Shown here: positions 16,567-24,922 of the stretch, in pieces | How positions within the stretch are numbered: position 1 is the first letter of the stretch | Layout of the letters: the number at the start of each line of letters is the position of its first letter | Assembly: GCF_015062985.1 (NCBI RefSeq) | Contig: NZ_SUTI01000005.1 | Span: 1-40,234, forward strand | DNA from: Methanobrevibacter sp. | GTDB taxonomy: Archaea > Methanobacteriota > Methanobacteria > Methanobacteriales > Methanobacteriaceae | Direction of reading: 5' to 3' | DNA: 40,234 bases | Program-made: the position numbers and the translations under genes | Notes under the pieces: generated by a model | Told to the model about the DNA's origin: nothing | Seen by the model: the letters and a program-made list of their open reading frames with translations, nothing else | Database searches by the model: none

Positions 16567-18261
16567 TTAAATCACATCCTTTTCAAGCTTGTATTCACCA
16601 ATCATCTCATCTATTCCAGCTCCAGGAGGAAGCATAGGCAATGCTTCTTCAGAGTCAATCACGACATTTAATAAAACTGGTTCATTATCTTTAATAGCTG
16701 AAGACAGTGCTTCCTTAGTTTCACCAGGCTTTTCAATTCTAACTCCATTAACTCCGAAACTTTCCGCTAGTTTAACAAAATCGGGACTGTTTCCAAGTAA
16801 AGTCTGTGAATGTCTTTCATTATACAATAAACTTTGCCATTGATATACCATTCCTAAAGTCCTGTTTTCTAAAACTACTGCAATAACAGGTATATCATAC
16901 TCGTGTACTGTAGCCAATTCCTGACAAACCATCAAGAATCCGCCGTCACCATTGATTGATACGACAGGATCATCAGGACATGCCACTTTTGCTCCAATAG
17001 CTGCAGGGAATCCGAATCCCATGGTTCCAAGTCCTCCTGATGAAATGAATTTTCTTGGCTTTTGAGTATCAAAGAAATGTGCTGCCCACATCTGATTTTG
17101 ACCAACGTCTGTTGTCAATATTGATTCAGGAGTTAAAACTTCTGAAATTTCTTTAATTACAGTTTGTGGTTTTAATGGCACGTCATCATAACTGACACGA
17201 GGAAGTAACTCTTGCTTTTTCTGTTTTATCATGCCAGTCCAGTTATTTACTTCATCAGATGCTTTATAATCTTTTAAAACATCATTTAATGAGGATAAAA
17301 TGTTACGGGCATCCCCGACAATCGGCAAATCAACTTCAACATTCTTACCAATTTCCGCAGGGTCTATGTCAATGTGAATGACCTTTGTATCCGGAACGAA
17401 ACGGTCCAATCTGCCGGTAGTCCTATCTGAAAATCTTACACCGATAGCTATCAACAAATCGGATTCGTTAATGTAATCATTTGAAACCTTTCTTCCGTGC
17501 ATACCGAGCATACCTAATGCCAAATCATCAGTCTCGTCAAAAGCACCCTTACCTAAAAGTGATGTCATTACAGGTGCGTTGATGGTTTTAGCTAATTGCT
17601 TCAATTCACAGCATGCATTGGATATGATAACTCCAGCACCCACCAGAATCAATGGCCTTTTAGCCTCTTTTATTAAATCGCGAGCCTTTTTAATCTGTCT
17701 AATATTTCCTTTGGTGGTTGGATTATAACCCGGAGTTTGAATTATGGAATCATCAAACCCAGTTAACTCGCCTTCTTGGACTTCTTTAGGAACATCAATC
17801 AAAACAGGTCCCGGCCTTCCACTAGCTGCAATTTCAAAACTTGATTTAATCATTGAAGGGATTAAATCCGGATCTTTCGGTTGGTAACTATGTTTTGTAA
17901 TAGGCATGGTAATGCCGATAATATCCGCTTCTTGAAATGCATCATTTCCTATTAAATGAGTAGGAACCTGTCCAGTAATCGCTATAATTGGAGAAGAATC
18001 CATGTATGCAGTAGCAATACCTGTTACAAGATTGGTTGCTCCAGGACCTGAAGTTGCCAAACACACACCCACACGACCAGATGCTCTCGCATAACCGTCA
18101 GCTGCATGAGCTGCGCATTGTTCGTGTCTAACCAATATATGATCCATGTCTGAATCATATAGCATGTCATAGAATGGTATGGTCTGTCCGCCAGGATAAC
18201 CAAATATTGTCTTAACCCCCATATTTTTGAGGGATTCAATTATCGCTTCTCCGCCTCTCAT
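16567..18261 (-). CDS. ilvB: Acetolactate synthase large (catalytic) subunit
   Basis: The 564-residue ThDP enzyme has the expected three domains. These are the N-terminal PYR domain with catalytic Glu47 in RHEQCAAHAADGYAR, the central FAD-binding domain, and the C-terminal PP domain with NGDGGFLM and an ENRTLGMVYQWQ segment. It condenses two pyruvates, or pyruvate and 2-oxobutyrate, releasing CO2, as the first common step of branched-chain amino acid synthesis. It is the first gene of ilvB-ilvN-carbonic anhydrase-ilvC. The intergenic space to the divergent DUF2085 gene holds AT-rich TATA-like sequence. Confidence 0.97.
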   Translation of the reverse strand: MRGGEAIIESLKNMGVKTIFGYPGGQTIPFYDMLYDSDMDHILVRHEQCAAHAADGYARASGRVGVCLATSGPGATNLVTGIATAYMDSSPIIAITGQVPTHLIGNDAFQEADIIGITMPITKHSYQPKDPDLIPSMIKSSFEIAASGRPGPVLIDVPKEVQEGELTGFDDSIIQTPGYNPTTKGNIRQIKKARDLIKEAKRPLILVGAGVIISNACCELKQLAKTINAPVMTSLLGKGAFDETDDLALGMLGMHGRKVSNDYINESDLLIAIGVRFSDRTTGRLDRFVPDTKVIHIDIDPAEIGKNVEVDLPIVGDARNILSSLNDVLKDYKASDEVNNWTGMIKQKKQELLPRVSYDDVPLKPQTVIKEISEVLTPESILTTDVGQNQMWAAHFFDTQKPRKFISSGGLGTMGFGFPAAIGAKVACPDDPVVSINGDGGFLMVCQELATVHEYDIPVIAVVLENRTLGMVYQWQSLLYNERHSQTLLGNSPDFVKLAESFGVNGVRIEKPGETKEALSSAIKDNEPVLLNVVIDSEEALPMLPPGAGIDEMIGEYKLEKDVI

Positions 18262-18359
18262 TTTAAAAACCTTTTAATTTATTATGCATTTAGTTATGAA
18301 TATAAAAATATATATAATTAATCTTTACAATATTAATGTACTTAAATTGTGTTGATAGC

Positions 18360-18692
18360 ATGGAATTTACAAAATATATCTGCCACAGAAAACCGGAGAG
18401 AAGTTTCTTCATTAAAGGCCATCAGTTTCCAGTTTGCGCCAGATGTACTGGATTTTATACCGGCTTAATCGTATATTTAATTTTCAATAGCTTTTATAAG
18501 CACAATTATGATTTTAATACATTATTCATTTCCATGATATTGATGGTGCCTGTGTCTATTGATGGCTTGACACAATATTTTGGACCAAGAGAAAGCACCA
18601 ACAGCATAAGATTTGTTACAGGTTTTATTGGTGGAATCGGTTTAATAATATTTTTAAAAATAATTATAAGGTGGATTTTAAATGTATTGTAG
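18360..18692 (+). CDS. DUF2085-type small membrane protein
   Basis: The protein has about 110 residues and three hydrophobic segments. Its N-terminus carries the conserved cysteine/histidine signature of DUF2085: ICHRKPERSFFIKGHQFPVCARCTG (given here as its parts ICHRKPERSF and FPVCARCTG). The family has no known function; the CH and CARC residues suggest metal binding or redox at the membrane. ATG 18360 matches the usual family start, but ATG 18336 is in frame and could be used by a leaderless transcript. It overlaps the next gene by 11 bp, so the two are almost certainly cotranscribed. Confidence 0.8.
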   Translation: MEFTKYICHRKPERSFFIKGHQFPVCARCTGFYTGLIVYLIFNSFYKHNYDFNTLFISMILMVPVSIDGLTQYFGPRESTNSIRFVTGFIGGIGLIIFLKIIIRWILNVL

Positions 18693-18939
18693 AAAATGCG
18701 GCGAAAACAATCCTGAAGAGGCAATATACTGTAAAAATTGCGGTACCAAATTAAAAGAAGAAGTAAAAAAACCCGAAGTGATTGAAACAATTCCCATTAC
18801 AAATCAGAACAGTCAACAAAACACCAGCCAAAGAACTACTACAACAAGCACCTCAAACAATAACAGTTCAGATTGGATAGGCTGCTGCTTATGTTTGATT
18901 GCAATATTCATCATATTTGCAATAGTGGGATCATTTTAA
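18682..18939 (+). CDS. Zinc-ribbon protein with C-terminal membrane anchor
   Basis: The 85-residue protein begins with a zinc ribbon (C3-x2-C6, C17-x2-C20; MYCRKCGENNPEEAIYCKNC). A Gln/Ser/Thr/Asn-rich linker (~40-64) follows, then one transmembrane segment at about 66-84 that contains CCLC. Such tail-anchored zinc ribbons are common in archaea, and their roles are unknown. It overlaps the DUF2085 gene by 11 bp. The extra cysteines inside the membrane segment are unusual. It converges on argF. Confidence 0.78.
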   Translation: MYCRKCGENNPEEAIYCKNCGTKLKEEVKKPEVIETIPITNQNSQQNTSQRTTTTSTSNNNSSDWIGCCLCLIAIFIIFAIVGSF

Positions 18940-18967
18940 AAAAAAAGAGTAAAGAGTTTGAAACTCT
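18938..18967 (-). terminator. Hairpin terminator after argF
   Basis: AGAGTTT (18953-18959) pairs with AAACTCT (18961-18967). On the minus strand the hairpin is followed, after a short spacer, by a run of nine T at 18946-18938. It spans the space between the convergent zinc-ribbon and argF stop codons. Confidence 0.65.
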
Positions 18968-19874
18968 AATCCTTCATGTAATGGTATAAAATAGCTTTTT
19001 GGGCATGCATCCTGTTTTCTGCCTCATCATAAATTACAGACTGAGGACCGTCAATGACTTCAGCTGTTACTTCCTGACCTCTTACTGCAGGCAAACAGTG
19101 CATGAAAATAGCTCCATCATTTGCAAGACTCATTAAATCCTCATTAACCTGGAATGGTGCAAAATCAAGGTTTCTTTGCTTTTCTTCGGCCTCATCACCC
19201 ATACTGACCCATACGTCAGTGTAGACCACATCCACATTTTCCAAGGCTACGGCAATGTCATCGGTTATTGTTATCTCAGTACTGTTTTCCTCGGCATATT
19301 CTTCTGCAATTTTCAGAATGCTTTCCTTAGGCTCATAACCTTTGGGACAAGCAAGGGAAATGTCCATTCCTAAAAGTGGGGCAATTAATAAAAGAGAGTT
19401 GCTTACATTGTTTCCATCACCGACAAAACAGATCTTTCTGCCTTCCCAATCGCCGAAATGTTCCTTTATGGTCAACATGTCTGCTAATGCCTGGCAAGGG
19501 TGTTCCAAATCTGTCAATCCATTTATGACCGGCACATCGGAATATTTGGCTAGTTCTTCAACATCACTGTGTTTGATAGCTCTAATCATGATTCCATCAA
19601 CAAAGCGGCTTAAAACCTTTGCAGTATCGCTAATCGGTTCTCCCCTTCCCATTTGCAAATCATTAGAAGATAAAAAGATTGCCCTTCCACCTAACTGATA
19701 CATTCCAACATCAAAAGAGATTCTTGTTCTTGTAGATGATTTCTGGAAAATCATAGCTAATGTTTTGCCTTTAAGAGGCTTTTCTTCCATTTCACCCGCT
19801 TTAATTTTTATGGCCAAATCAAGAATGTATTTAACATCATCCTTAATGTCACAAATAGACAACAAACTACCCAT
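18966..19874 (-). CDS. argF: Ornithine carbamoyltransferase
   Basis: The 302-residue enzyme transfers the carbamoyl group from carbamoyl phosphate to ornithine, giving citrulline in arginine synthesis. The phosphate-binding SSTRTR is at residues 46-51. HPCQ lies in the middle and the ornithine-side HCLPAVRGQEV near the end, which distinguishes it from aspartate carbamoyltransferase. Length is typical. It stands alone among arginine genes here, with the TMEM175-like gene 53 bp upstream on the same strand. Confidence 0.96.
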   Translation of the reverse strand: MGSLLSICDIKDDVKYILDLAIKIKAGEMEEKPLKGKTLAMIFQKSSTRTRISFDVGMYQLGGRAIFLSSNDLQMGRGEPISDTAKVLSRFVDGIMIRAIKHSDVEELAKYSDVPVINGLTDLEHPCQALADMLTIKEHFGDWEGRKICFVGDGNNVSNSLLLIAPLLGMDISLACPKGYEPKESILKIAEEYAEENSTEITITDDIAVALENVDVVYTDVWVSMGDEAEEKQRNLDFAPFQVNEDLMSLANDGAIFMHCLPAVRGQEVTAEVIDGPQSVIYDEAENRMHAQKAILYHYMKD

Positions 19875-19927
19875 CTATAAATTCCCCTTTAATACTAATA
19901 AAAAAGAATATTTGTTCAAGATATATA

Positions 19928-20554
19928 TTAAATGTTTCTATTATTCATTTTAAATTTAATATCACTAATTGTAGATATCACAGGAACCAGCAAGAACAAA
20001 TAGATGAAGTAGCTTGACACTAACACGTCTAAAATGTTTACAATTATGGTTAAACAGATTATTATTAAGAATGTATGTAAGACATGTCTTTTTTCCTTTT
20101 TGAGAGGTGTTTTCTCAAGGAAATTTCTCAATCCTGCATAGTTATATAATATTAAAAAAACCACTGCTGTTAAAGATATATTTAAACCGAATATAATTTC
20201 AGATAAGGCGAAATAAGAATAATGTCCAATTAATGAAGTTGTGAATGGAATAAATGAAATGCAAATCAAAAATAGAACACTTAACCATAGATACGGCAGA
20301 TTTAAGGTTTTAACTTTTATAAATTGATGGTGATAAACCCAAAAGGATGAAACCAGAATAAAACTGACAATGGTCACACTGGCTGTCGGTGCTAAGGCAG
20401 AAATAAAAGAAAGGAAATCAGAATAAGTGGCAAGTTTAATGTTAGGAAGAGACATGCCAAAAATCAAAAGGGTCATTACAATTGAAAAGACACCATCGGT
20501 TAATGCCATTAGTCGGCCAGGGTCGATGTCAATTCCTTCTTGCAATTCCAACAT
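19928..20554 (-). CDS. TMEM175-family (DUF1211) membrane protein, putative K+ channel
   Basis: The 208-residue protein has six hydrophobic segments. The first carries the family signature RLMALTDGVFSIVMTLL, corresponding to the R...(F)SD-containing helix that lines the pore in TMEM175 channels. The strict FSD is changed here to GVFSI with a preceding Asp. Bacterial and archaeal members form potassium-permeable tetramers. This fold assignment comes from the signature; conductance is not implied by sequence alone. The upstream region holds a possible broken small gene, then purD. Confidence 0.78.
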   Translation of the reverse strand: MLELQEGIDIDPGRLMALTDGVFSIVMTLLIFGMSLPNIKLATYSDFLSFISALAPTASVTIVSFILVSSFWVYHHQFIKVKTLNLPYLWLSVLFLICISFIPFTTSLIGHYSYFALSEIIFGLNISLTAVVFLILYNYAGLRNFLEKTPLKKEKRHVLHTFLIIICLTIIVNILDVLVSSYFIYLFLLVPVISTISDIKFKMNNRNI

Positions 20555-20571
20555 GAAGCGTTGAAAAAAGT

Positions 20572-20785
20572 TTAAACGCTTATCAAGTTTTTTATAATGT
20601 TTCGCTTTTTTATCATCACTTTAAATTTAGAATCAGCCTCATTTAAACTAGCGGAAAACTCTTCCATTTTTCATAAGAGTATGCTCATCCTCAGCATTCT
20701 GCCTGATAATTTCAATTTTCTCGGAAATGCTTCTTTTCATTTCTTCAAGTTCTTCCGGAGTGACTTTTTTAGAAATTTTGATCAC
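20572..20785 (-). pseudogene. Candidate disrupted small gene downstream of purD
   Basis: Two short frames look like one protein broken by a frameshift. Frame A (20785-20648, 45 codons) reads IKISKKVTPEELEEMKRSI and onward as a charged helix. Frame B (20667-20572, 31 codons from ATG) begins MEEFSASLNEADSKFKVMIK. They overlap by 20 bp in different frames. An AGGTGAT ribosome-like site (20787-20781) is followed, where an ATG would be expected, only by ATT; the sole canonical start is a GTG lying inside that site. This looks like a decayed gene, but two real micro-ORFs or chance cannot be ruled out. Confidence 0.35.
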
Positions 20786-20811
20786 CTAACATGAAAAGAA
20801 AAAAAGAAATT

Positions 20812-22122
20812 TTAGTTTAAAATTTCTTTCATATGTTCAACACGTTTGTTTACAAGTTCTGTTGTACCTACATCCCTTCTGTGGTAAACGTTACCTTTAA
20901 CAAACTCACATGCCTTTTCAGCTATCTTTTCAGCTTCTTCAATGGATTCACCGCTGGCTACAATTCCCAATGCCCTTGAACCGGACAAGTGAATTCCATC
21001 CTCTTCCTGGCTGACTGCCGCATAGAATACTTTAGCACCCAATTCTTCAATAGCTTCCTCATCAACTTCAATCACTTCGCCGGCATGTTCGGTTTCAGGA
21101 TATCCGTCCGGCACGATGTATTTGCATACGCTGGCCTTGTCTTCGAATTCAGCCTTATCCAAGTTGCCGTCAACAATGGCTTGGCAGATATCGACCAATG
21201 GAGTTTTAAGCAAAGGCAATACGTTCATCGCTTCAGGATCACCGAATCTTGCATTGTATTCAATGAGTCTTGGTCCATCTGCTGTCAGCATGAACTGACC
21301 ATATAGGATTCCTTTGTAAGGTTCTGCTTCCTCAGCGATAGCTTTCAAGGTAGCCTGCATGATTTCTACAGCCTTATCATAGTCATCTTGGCTTAAGAAA
21401 GGCAATAGTCCGCCGACATCAGAGTAAGATCCCATACCACCTGTAATAGCTCCAACATCGCCTTCAAATGCGTGAGGATGGTCCTGTGCTGCAGGCATTG
21501 GAGCCAAGTGTTCACCATCACAGAATGCTTGGATGGTAAATTCTTCACCGATTAATCTTTCTTCAATGATTACCTGAGCGAATCCGCCCATTTCATTATC
21601 GATGACTTCACAGGAGTATTCTTTTGCCTCTTCATTGTCTTTTAAGTGGTCTCCAACGATTTTAACTCCTTTACCACCGGTCAAACCTACAGGTTTTACT
21701 ACGACATCCTTGTCGAATTCATCTAAAAATTTAGAAACGTCTTCAGAGTTATCGAATACTTTATACACCAAAGACCCTTCGATTTCATAATCCTCAAAGA
21801 GCTTTCTCATAAATGATTTATCGGTTTCGATTCTTGCTGCACTTTGGGTTGGTCCAACACAGCTAATTCCATTCTTTTGAAGCTCATCCACAATTCCTTT
21901 TCCGAGTGGAGCTTCAGGACCGATAAATGCAATATCAATGTCATTTTCTACAGCATATTCCGCTACTTTTTCAACTTCGCCTTCATCGCCTTGCTTGAAT
22001 TCAGCAATTTTAGACATTCCAGGGTTTATTTTACTCATGTAGCAGTATAATTCCACATCATCTTTAAGTGCATCCGCAATTGCATGTTCACGAGCACCGG
22101 TTCCAACAACTAAAACTTTCAT
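20812..22122 (-). CDS. purD: Phosphoribosylamine-glycine ligase
   Basis: The 436-residue ATP-grasp enzyme joins glycine to phosphoribosylamine in the second step of purine synthesis. Features are an N-terminal GTGAREHAI, the ATP-grasp core with VVKPVGLTGGKGVKIV, and the family signature RFGDPEAMNVLPLL. The C-terminal domain ends around RRDVGTTELV. The ATG at 22122 has an AGGAGAT site 5 bases upstream. It is divergent from the MATE operon across a 112-bp region that contains operator-like palindromes on the MATE side. Confidence 0.97.
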   Translation of the reverse strand: MKVLVVGTGAREHAIADALKDDVELYCYMSKINPGMSKIAEFKQGDEGEVEKVAEYAVENDIDIAFIGPEAPLGKGIVDELQKNGISCVGPTQSAARIETDKSFMRKLFEDYEIEGSLVYKVFDNSEDVSKFLDEFDKDVVVKPVGLTGGKGVKIVGDHLKDNEEAKEYSCEVIDNEMGGFAQVIIEERLIGEEFTIQAFCDGEHLAPMPAAQDHPHAFEGDVGAITGGMGSYSDVGGLLPFLSQDDYDKAVEIMQATLKAIAEEAEPYKGILYGQFMLTADGPRLIEYNARFGDPEAMNVLPLLKTPLVDICQAIVDGNLDKAEFEDKASVCKYIVPDGYPETEHAGEVIEVDEEAIEELGAKVFYAAVSQEEDGIHLSGSRALGIVASGESIEEAEKIAEKACEFVKGNVYHRRDVGTTELVNKRVEHMKEILN

Positions 22123-22175
22123 GATTGAATCTCCTATTGGTTAAAACTATATTTTTAAAAATATTTAACATTAAC

Positions 22176-22234
22176 TTTAAATACTAACACTTGCATATAC
22201 AAGAGTATAATTGCATATGCAAGAGAGGTAAAAT
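22176..22234 (+). promoter_or_regulatory. MATE-operon promoter with two tandem palindromic operators
   Basis: TTTAAATA (22176-22183) is a TATA candidate. Two related dyads follow: CTTGCATATACAAG (22190-22203, one mismatched pair) and TTGCATATGCAA (22211-22222, perfect). Their centres are 20 bp apart, about two helical turns, so they lie on one face of the DNA. They cover the expected transcription start, a position where a bound repressor would block RNA polymerase. The downstream MarR protein is the obvious candidate. An AGAGGT ribosome site precedes ATG 22235. Confidence 0.65.
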
Positions 22235-23605
22235 ATGGAAAAAAATGAAAATATTGAAATGATAACAGGAGACCCTAAAAAAGCAATAAATAAATTATCA
22301 CTACCTATTATAGCCAGTATGTTTTTAATCTTTGCAAATAACATTATTGACAGTATTTGGGTAGCAGGACTCGGTCCGGAACCACTTGCTGCACTAGGAT
22401 ACATCACACCACTATTCATGATATTGGTCGGATTCGGAAATGGGCTTGGAGCAGGTGGAAACTCACTGATTTCAAGATACATCGGTGCTGAAGACAAACA
22501 CTCAGCAAACAATGCAGCAATACACAATTTAATATTAAGCCTGATATTCTCAATAGTTGTTTCAATAATATTTTTAATATTCATGAAACCTCTGCTTGTA
22601 ATGATGGGCGCAAGCAGCGTCCTCAATTATGCAATGGACTATGGATTTATAGTATTCCTCTGGACTTTTGCTATATTGATGCCGCCGATTGTAGGGGGAG
22701 CTTTCAGAGCTGAAGGAGACATCAAAAGAGCAACAATACCGATAGCTACAGCCGCAGTAATCAACATGATTCTGGATCCGATATTCATCTACACATTAAA
22801 TATGGGAATAAAGGGAGCAGCATGGGCAACAGCCCTCGGACCGTTCATAAGCCTTTTAGTCATGTTCTACTGGATTTTTGTTAAAAAGGACACATACCTT
22901 TCATATAACTTCAAAGACTTCCATAACGATTTGAAAATGTATAAGGATATACTTGTTGTCGGTATTCCGGCCAGTCTTGAGCAGTTGGTACTGTCAGTGT
23001 TAACAATCTTCATAAATTACATGCTTACAATTGTATCCGGACCGGTGGCCGTGGCCGTCTATACCGCAGGCTGGAGAATAATCAATATCGGAATGCTTCC
23101 AGCAATAGGGGTTGGAACAGCAGCCATATCCGTTGCAGGAGTGGCATATGGAGCAAGAAAATACGAAAACTTAAGGGTTACAGCAAGATATGCCGTCAAA
23201 GTAGCTTTGATAGCATCAATAATAGTGTGCATAATCCTGAATGTCTTTGCAAATCAAATCGCATTTATCTTCTCATATTCAGAAAACAGCGCTCAACTGG
23301 AACCTCTGATTGCAAGCTTCATACAGCTGATGTGCCTATTCATCTTATATGTGCCGTTCGGTGCAAGTGCGGGTAACGTGTTTCAGGGCGTTGGAAAGGG
23401 AACAATATCATTCCTATTGACAACATTCAGGGAATTCATACTGGTCCTGATATTTGCATACCTATTAGGTTTCACATTCAATCTTGGGGAATTCGGAATA
23501 TACTGCGGAATGCTTTTGGGTGGTGGAATAGGATCTCTGATTTGTTATGCATGCATTGAGCTATACATTAACAAGCTGATAAGGAGTGAAAGCAATGCCG
23601 TTTGA
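22235..23605 (+). CDS. MATE family multidrug/toxin efflux transporter
   Basis: The 456-residue protein has 12 transmembrane segments in two pseudo-repeats. It opens with the MATE signature region (ITGDPKKAINKLSLPIIASM, then LGPEPLAALGYITP), characteristic of Na+- or H+-driven efflux of cationic or aromatic compounds. It is the first gene of a tight operon with a MarR regulator and a nitroreductase. This arrangement suggests an inducible response to a toxic aromatic or nitro compound. The substrate is not predictable from sequence. Confidence 0.92.
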   Translation: MEKNENIEMITGDPKKAINKLSLPIIASMFLIFANNIIDSIWVAGLGPEPLAALGYITPLFMILVGFGNGLGAGGNSLISRYIGAEDKHSANNAAIHNLILSLIFSIVVSIIFLIFMKPLLVMMGASSVLNYAMDYGFIVFLWTFAILMPPIVGGAFRAEGDIKRATIPIATAAVINMILDPIFIYTLNMGIKGAAWATALGPFISLLVMFYWIFVKKDTYLSYNFKDFHNDLKMYKDILVVGIPASLEQLVLSVLTIFINYMLTIVSGPVAVAVYTAGWRIINIGMLPAIGVGTAAISVAGVAYGARKYENLRVTARYAVKVALIASIIVCIILNVFANQIAFIFSYSENSAQLEPLIASFIQLMCLFILYVPFGASAGNVFQGVGKGTISFLLTTFREFILVLIFAYLLGFTFNLGEFGIYCGMLLGGGIGSLICYACIELYINKLIRSESNAV

Positions 23606-24011
23606 TAGCGATATTCCAACATCACCACTCATATCAATAATTTATAGAAATCAGACAAAATTTCTAAATCAGAAATTGAAGGACGTTGAGTTAAGTTCAG
23701 GATTGTATCCCATTTTAATAAATACCTATAAAAACCAGAACATCAGTCAGGAGGAACTGGCCCAGAAGCTGCATGTTAATGAAAGCACAATCACAAGAAA
23801 TCTTGAAAAGCTTGAAAAGAAAGGATTGATTACAAAAACACCCGAAAAAAGGAAAAAGATAATCAATGTGACCAAAGAGGGTGCAAAAATAGCTCAGGTA
23901 ATAATGGATTATGACGATGAATGGGATGAAAAAATCAAAAAACAGTTAACCGATGAAGAGTATAATAATCTAAAAAAAACACTTATAAAAATCTGTGAGG
24001 ATTTAATATGA
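23595..24011 (+). CDS. MarR family transcriptional regulator
   Basis: The 138-residue protein has a winged helix-turn-helix: ISQEELAQKLHVNESTITRN is the HTH and LEKKGLITKTPEKRKKI the wing. Helical dimerisation segments lie at both ends, as in MarR. I chose ATG 23595, with AAGGAG about 9 bases before it, over the in-frame GTG at 23586. It overlaps the MATE gene by 11 bp and the nitroreductase gene by 4 bp. MarR proteins usually repress their own efflux operon until a ligand binds; the tandem palindromes at 22190-22222 are the likely target. Confidence 0.92.
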   Translation: MPFDSDIPTSPLISIIYRNQTKFLNQKLKDVELSSGLYPILINTYKNQNISQEELAQKLHVNESTITRNLEKLEKKGLITKTPEKRKKIINVTKEGAKIAQVIMDYDDEWDEKIKKQLTDEEYNNLKKTLIKICEDLI

Positions 24012-24541
24012 ATAAAACAATTGAAGACTTAAAAACAAGAAGAAGCATCAGAAAATTCAAGGACGAACAAATATCAGATGAAGATTTAAAAACCATTTTG
24101 GAAACAGGAACATATGCTCCAACTGCAAGAGGTCTGCAATCTCCAAAAATTGTTGTAATTCAAAATCCTGAAAAAATAAAAGAATTGTCAGCATGGAACA
24201 GAAGCTTTTTCCCAACTGAAGTTCCGGAAGACTTGGACCCATTTTATGGTGCAAAAACATTATTGATTGTTTTAGCAGATGGCGAAGTTCCAACCTGGAA
24301 GGAAGACGGTTCAAGCGTTTTAGCTGTGCTTGTGAATGCTGCCCACGCAGTAGGCGTCGGATCCTGCTGGATTCACAGGGCATATGACGAATTCTCATCC
24401 GAAAAAGGTAAGGAACTCTTAGAAGAATGGGGAATTCCTGAAACTTATGAAGGAGTCGGCCATGTGGTTTTAGGCTATCCCGACATGGAAGCGCCTGAAC
24501 CATTGCCTAGAAAAGAAGATTATATCCACTATGTGGATTAA
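24008..24541 (+). CDS. Nitroreductase family FMN oxidoreductase
   Basis: The 177-residue protein has the nitroreductase-fold start (IEDLKTRRSIRKFKDEQIS) whose arginines bind the FMN phosphate. The conserved APTARGLQSPKIVV segment follows, and a late HVVLGYPD motif contacts the flavin. Such proteins are homodimeric FMN enzymes that reduce nitro-aromatics, quinones or flavins with NAD(P)H. Its start overlaps the MarR stop (ATGA). Together with the MATE pump it would form a detoxify-and-export unit; this is inference from context. Confidence 0.9.
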   Translation: MNKTIEDLKTRRSIRKFKDEQISDEDLKTILETGTYAPTARGLQSPKIVVIQNPEKIKELSAWNRSFFPTEVPEDLDPFYGAKTLLIVLADGEVPTWKEDGSSVLAVLVNAAHAVGVGSCWIHRAYDEFSSEKGKELLEEWGIPETYEGVGHVVLGYPDMEAPEPLPRKEDYIHYVD

Positions 24542-24880
24542 TCAATTTTCACCATTAACAATTTTTCGTAATTCATTGCGGTTTAATTCAAGGAATTCCT
24601 TATTGTCAGGATTAGCTAATATCTTAAATTGCTTTTTGTTTGTTAGCCTATAAGCTTCAGCCATAGTTGCCTGCAATTCATCAATTTCTGTATTAATTGC
24701 AATATTCAATTTTCTCATTTCATTGTCGTCTGCCGCAGCCAAATGTTTTCTAACTACATCTTCAAACTTTTTGACCAAATTTGTTTTCTTTTTTGCCATT
24801 CTTTCCAATATGAAAGATGGAGTTGTTGAAAAAAGATGTTCAAACGCCATTACATCGTCTATTGTTATTTTATCTTCCAT
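24542..24880 (-). CDS. Hypothetical helical protein
   Basis: I do not recognise this 112-residue protein. It appears all-helical and charged, without membrane segments, cysteines or nucleotide-binding motifs. A clear AGGTGAT ribosome site lies 5 bases before ATG 24880, which supports expression. It lies downstream of argS on the same strand (42-bp gap). Its stop codon directly abuts the stop of the convergent nitroreductase gene, with no space for a separate terminator. Confidence 0.75.
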   Translation of the reverse strand: MEDKITIDDVMAFEHLFSTTPSFILERMAKKKTNLVKKFEDVVRKHLAAADDNEMRKLNIAINTEIDELQATMAEAYRLTNKKQFKILANPDNKEFLELNRNELRKIVNGEN

Positions 24881-24922
24881 AATATCACCTAAATAAAAAA
24901 TTGAGATGATTCAATAACCCAT

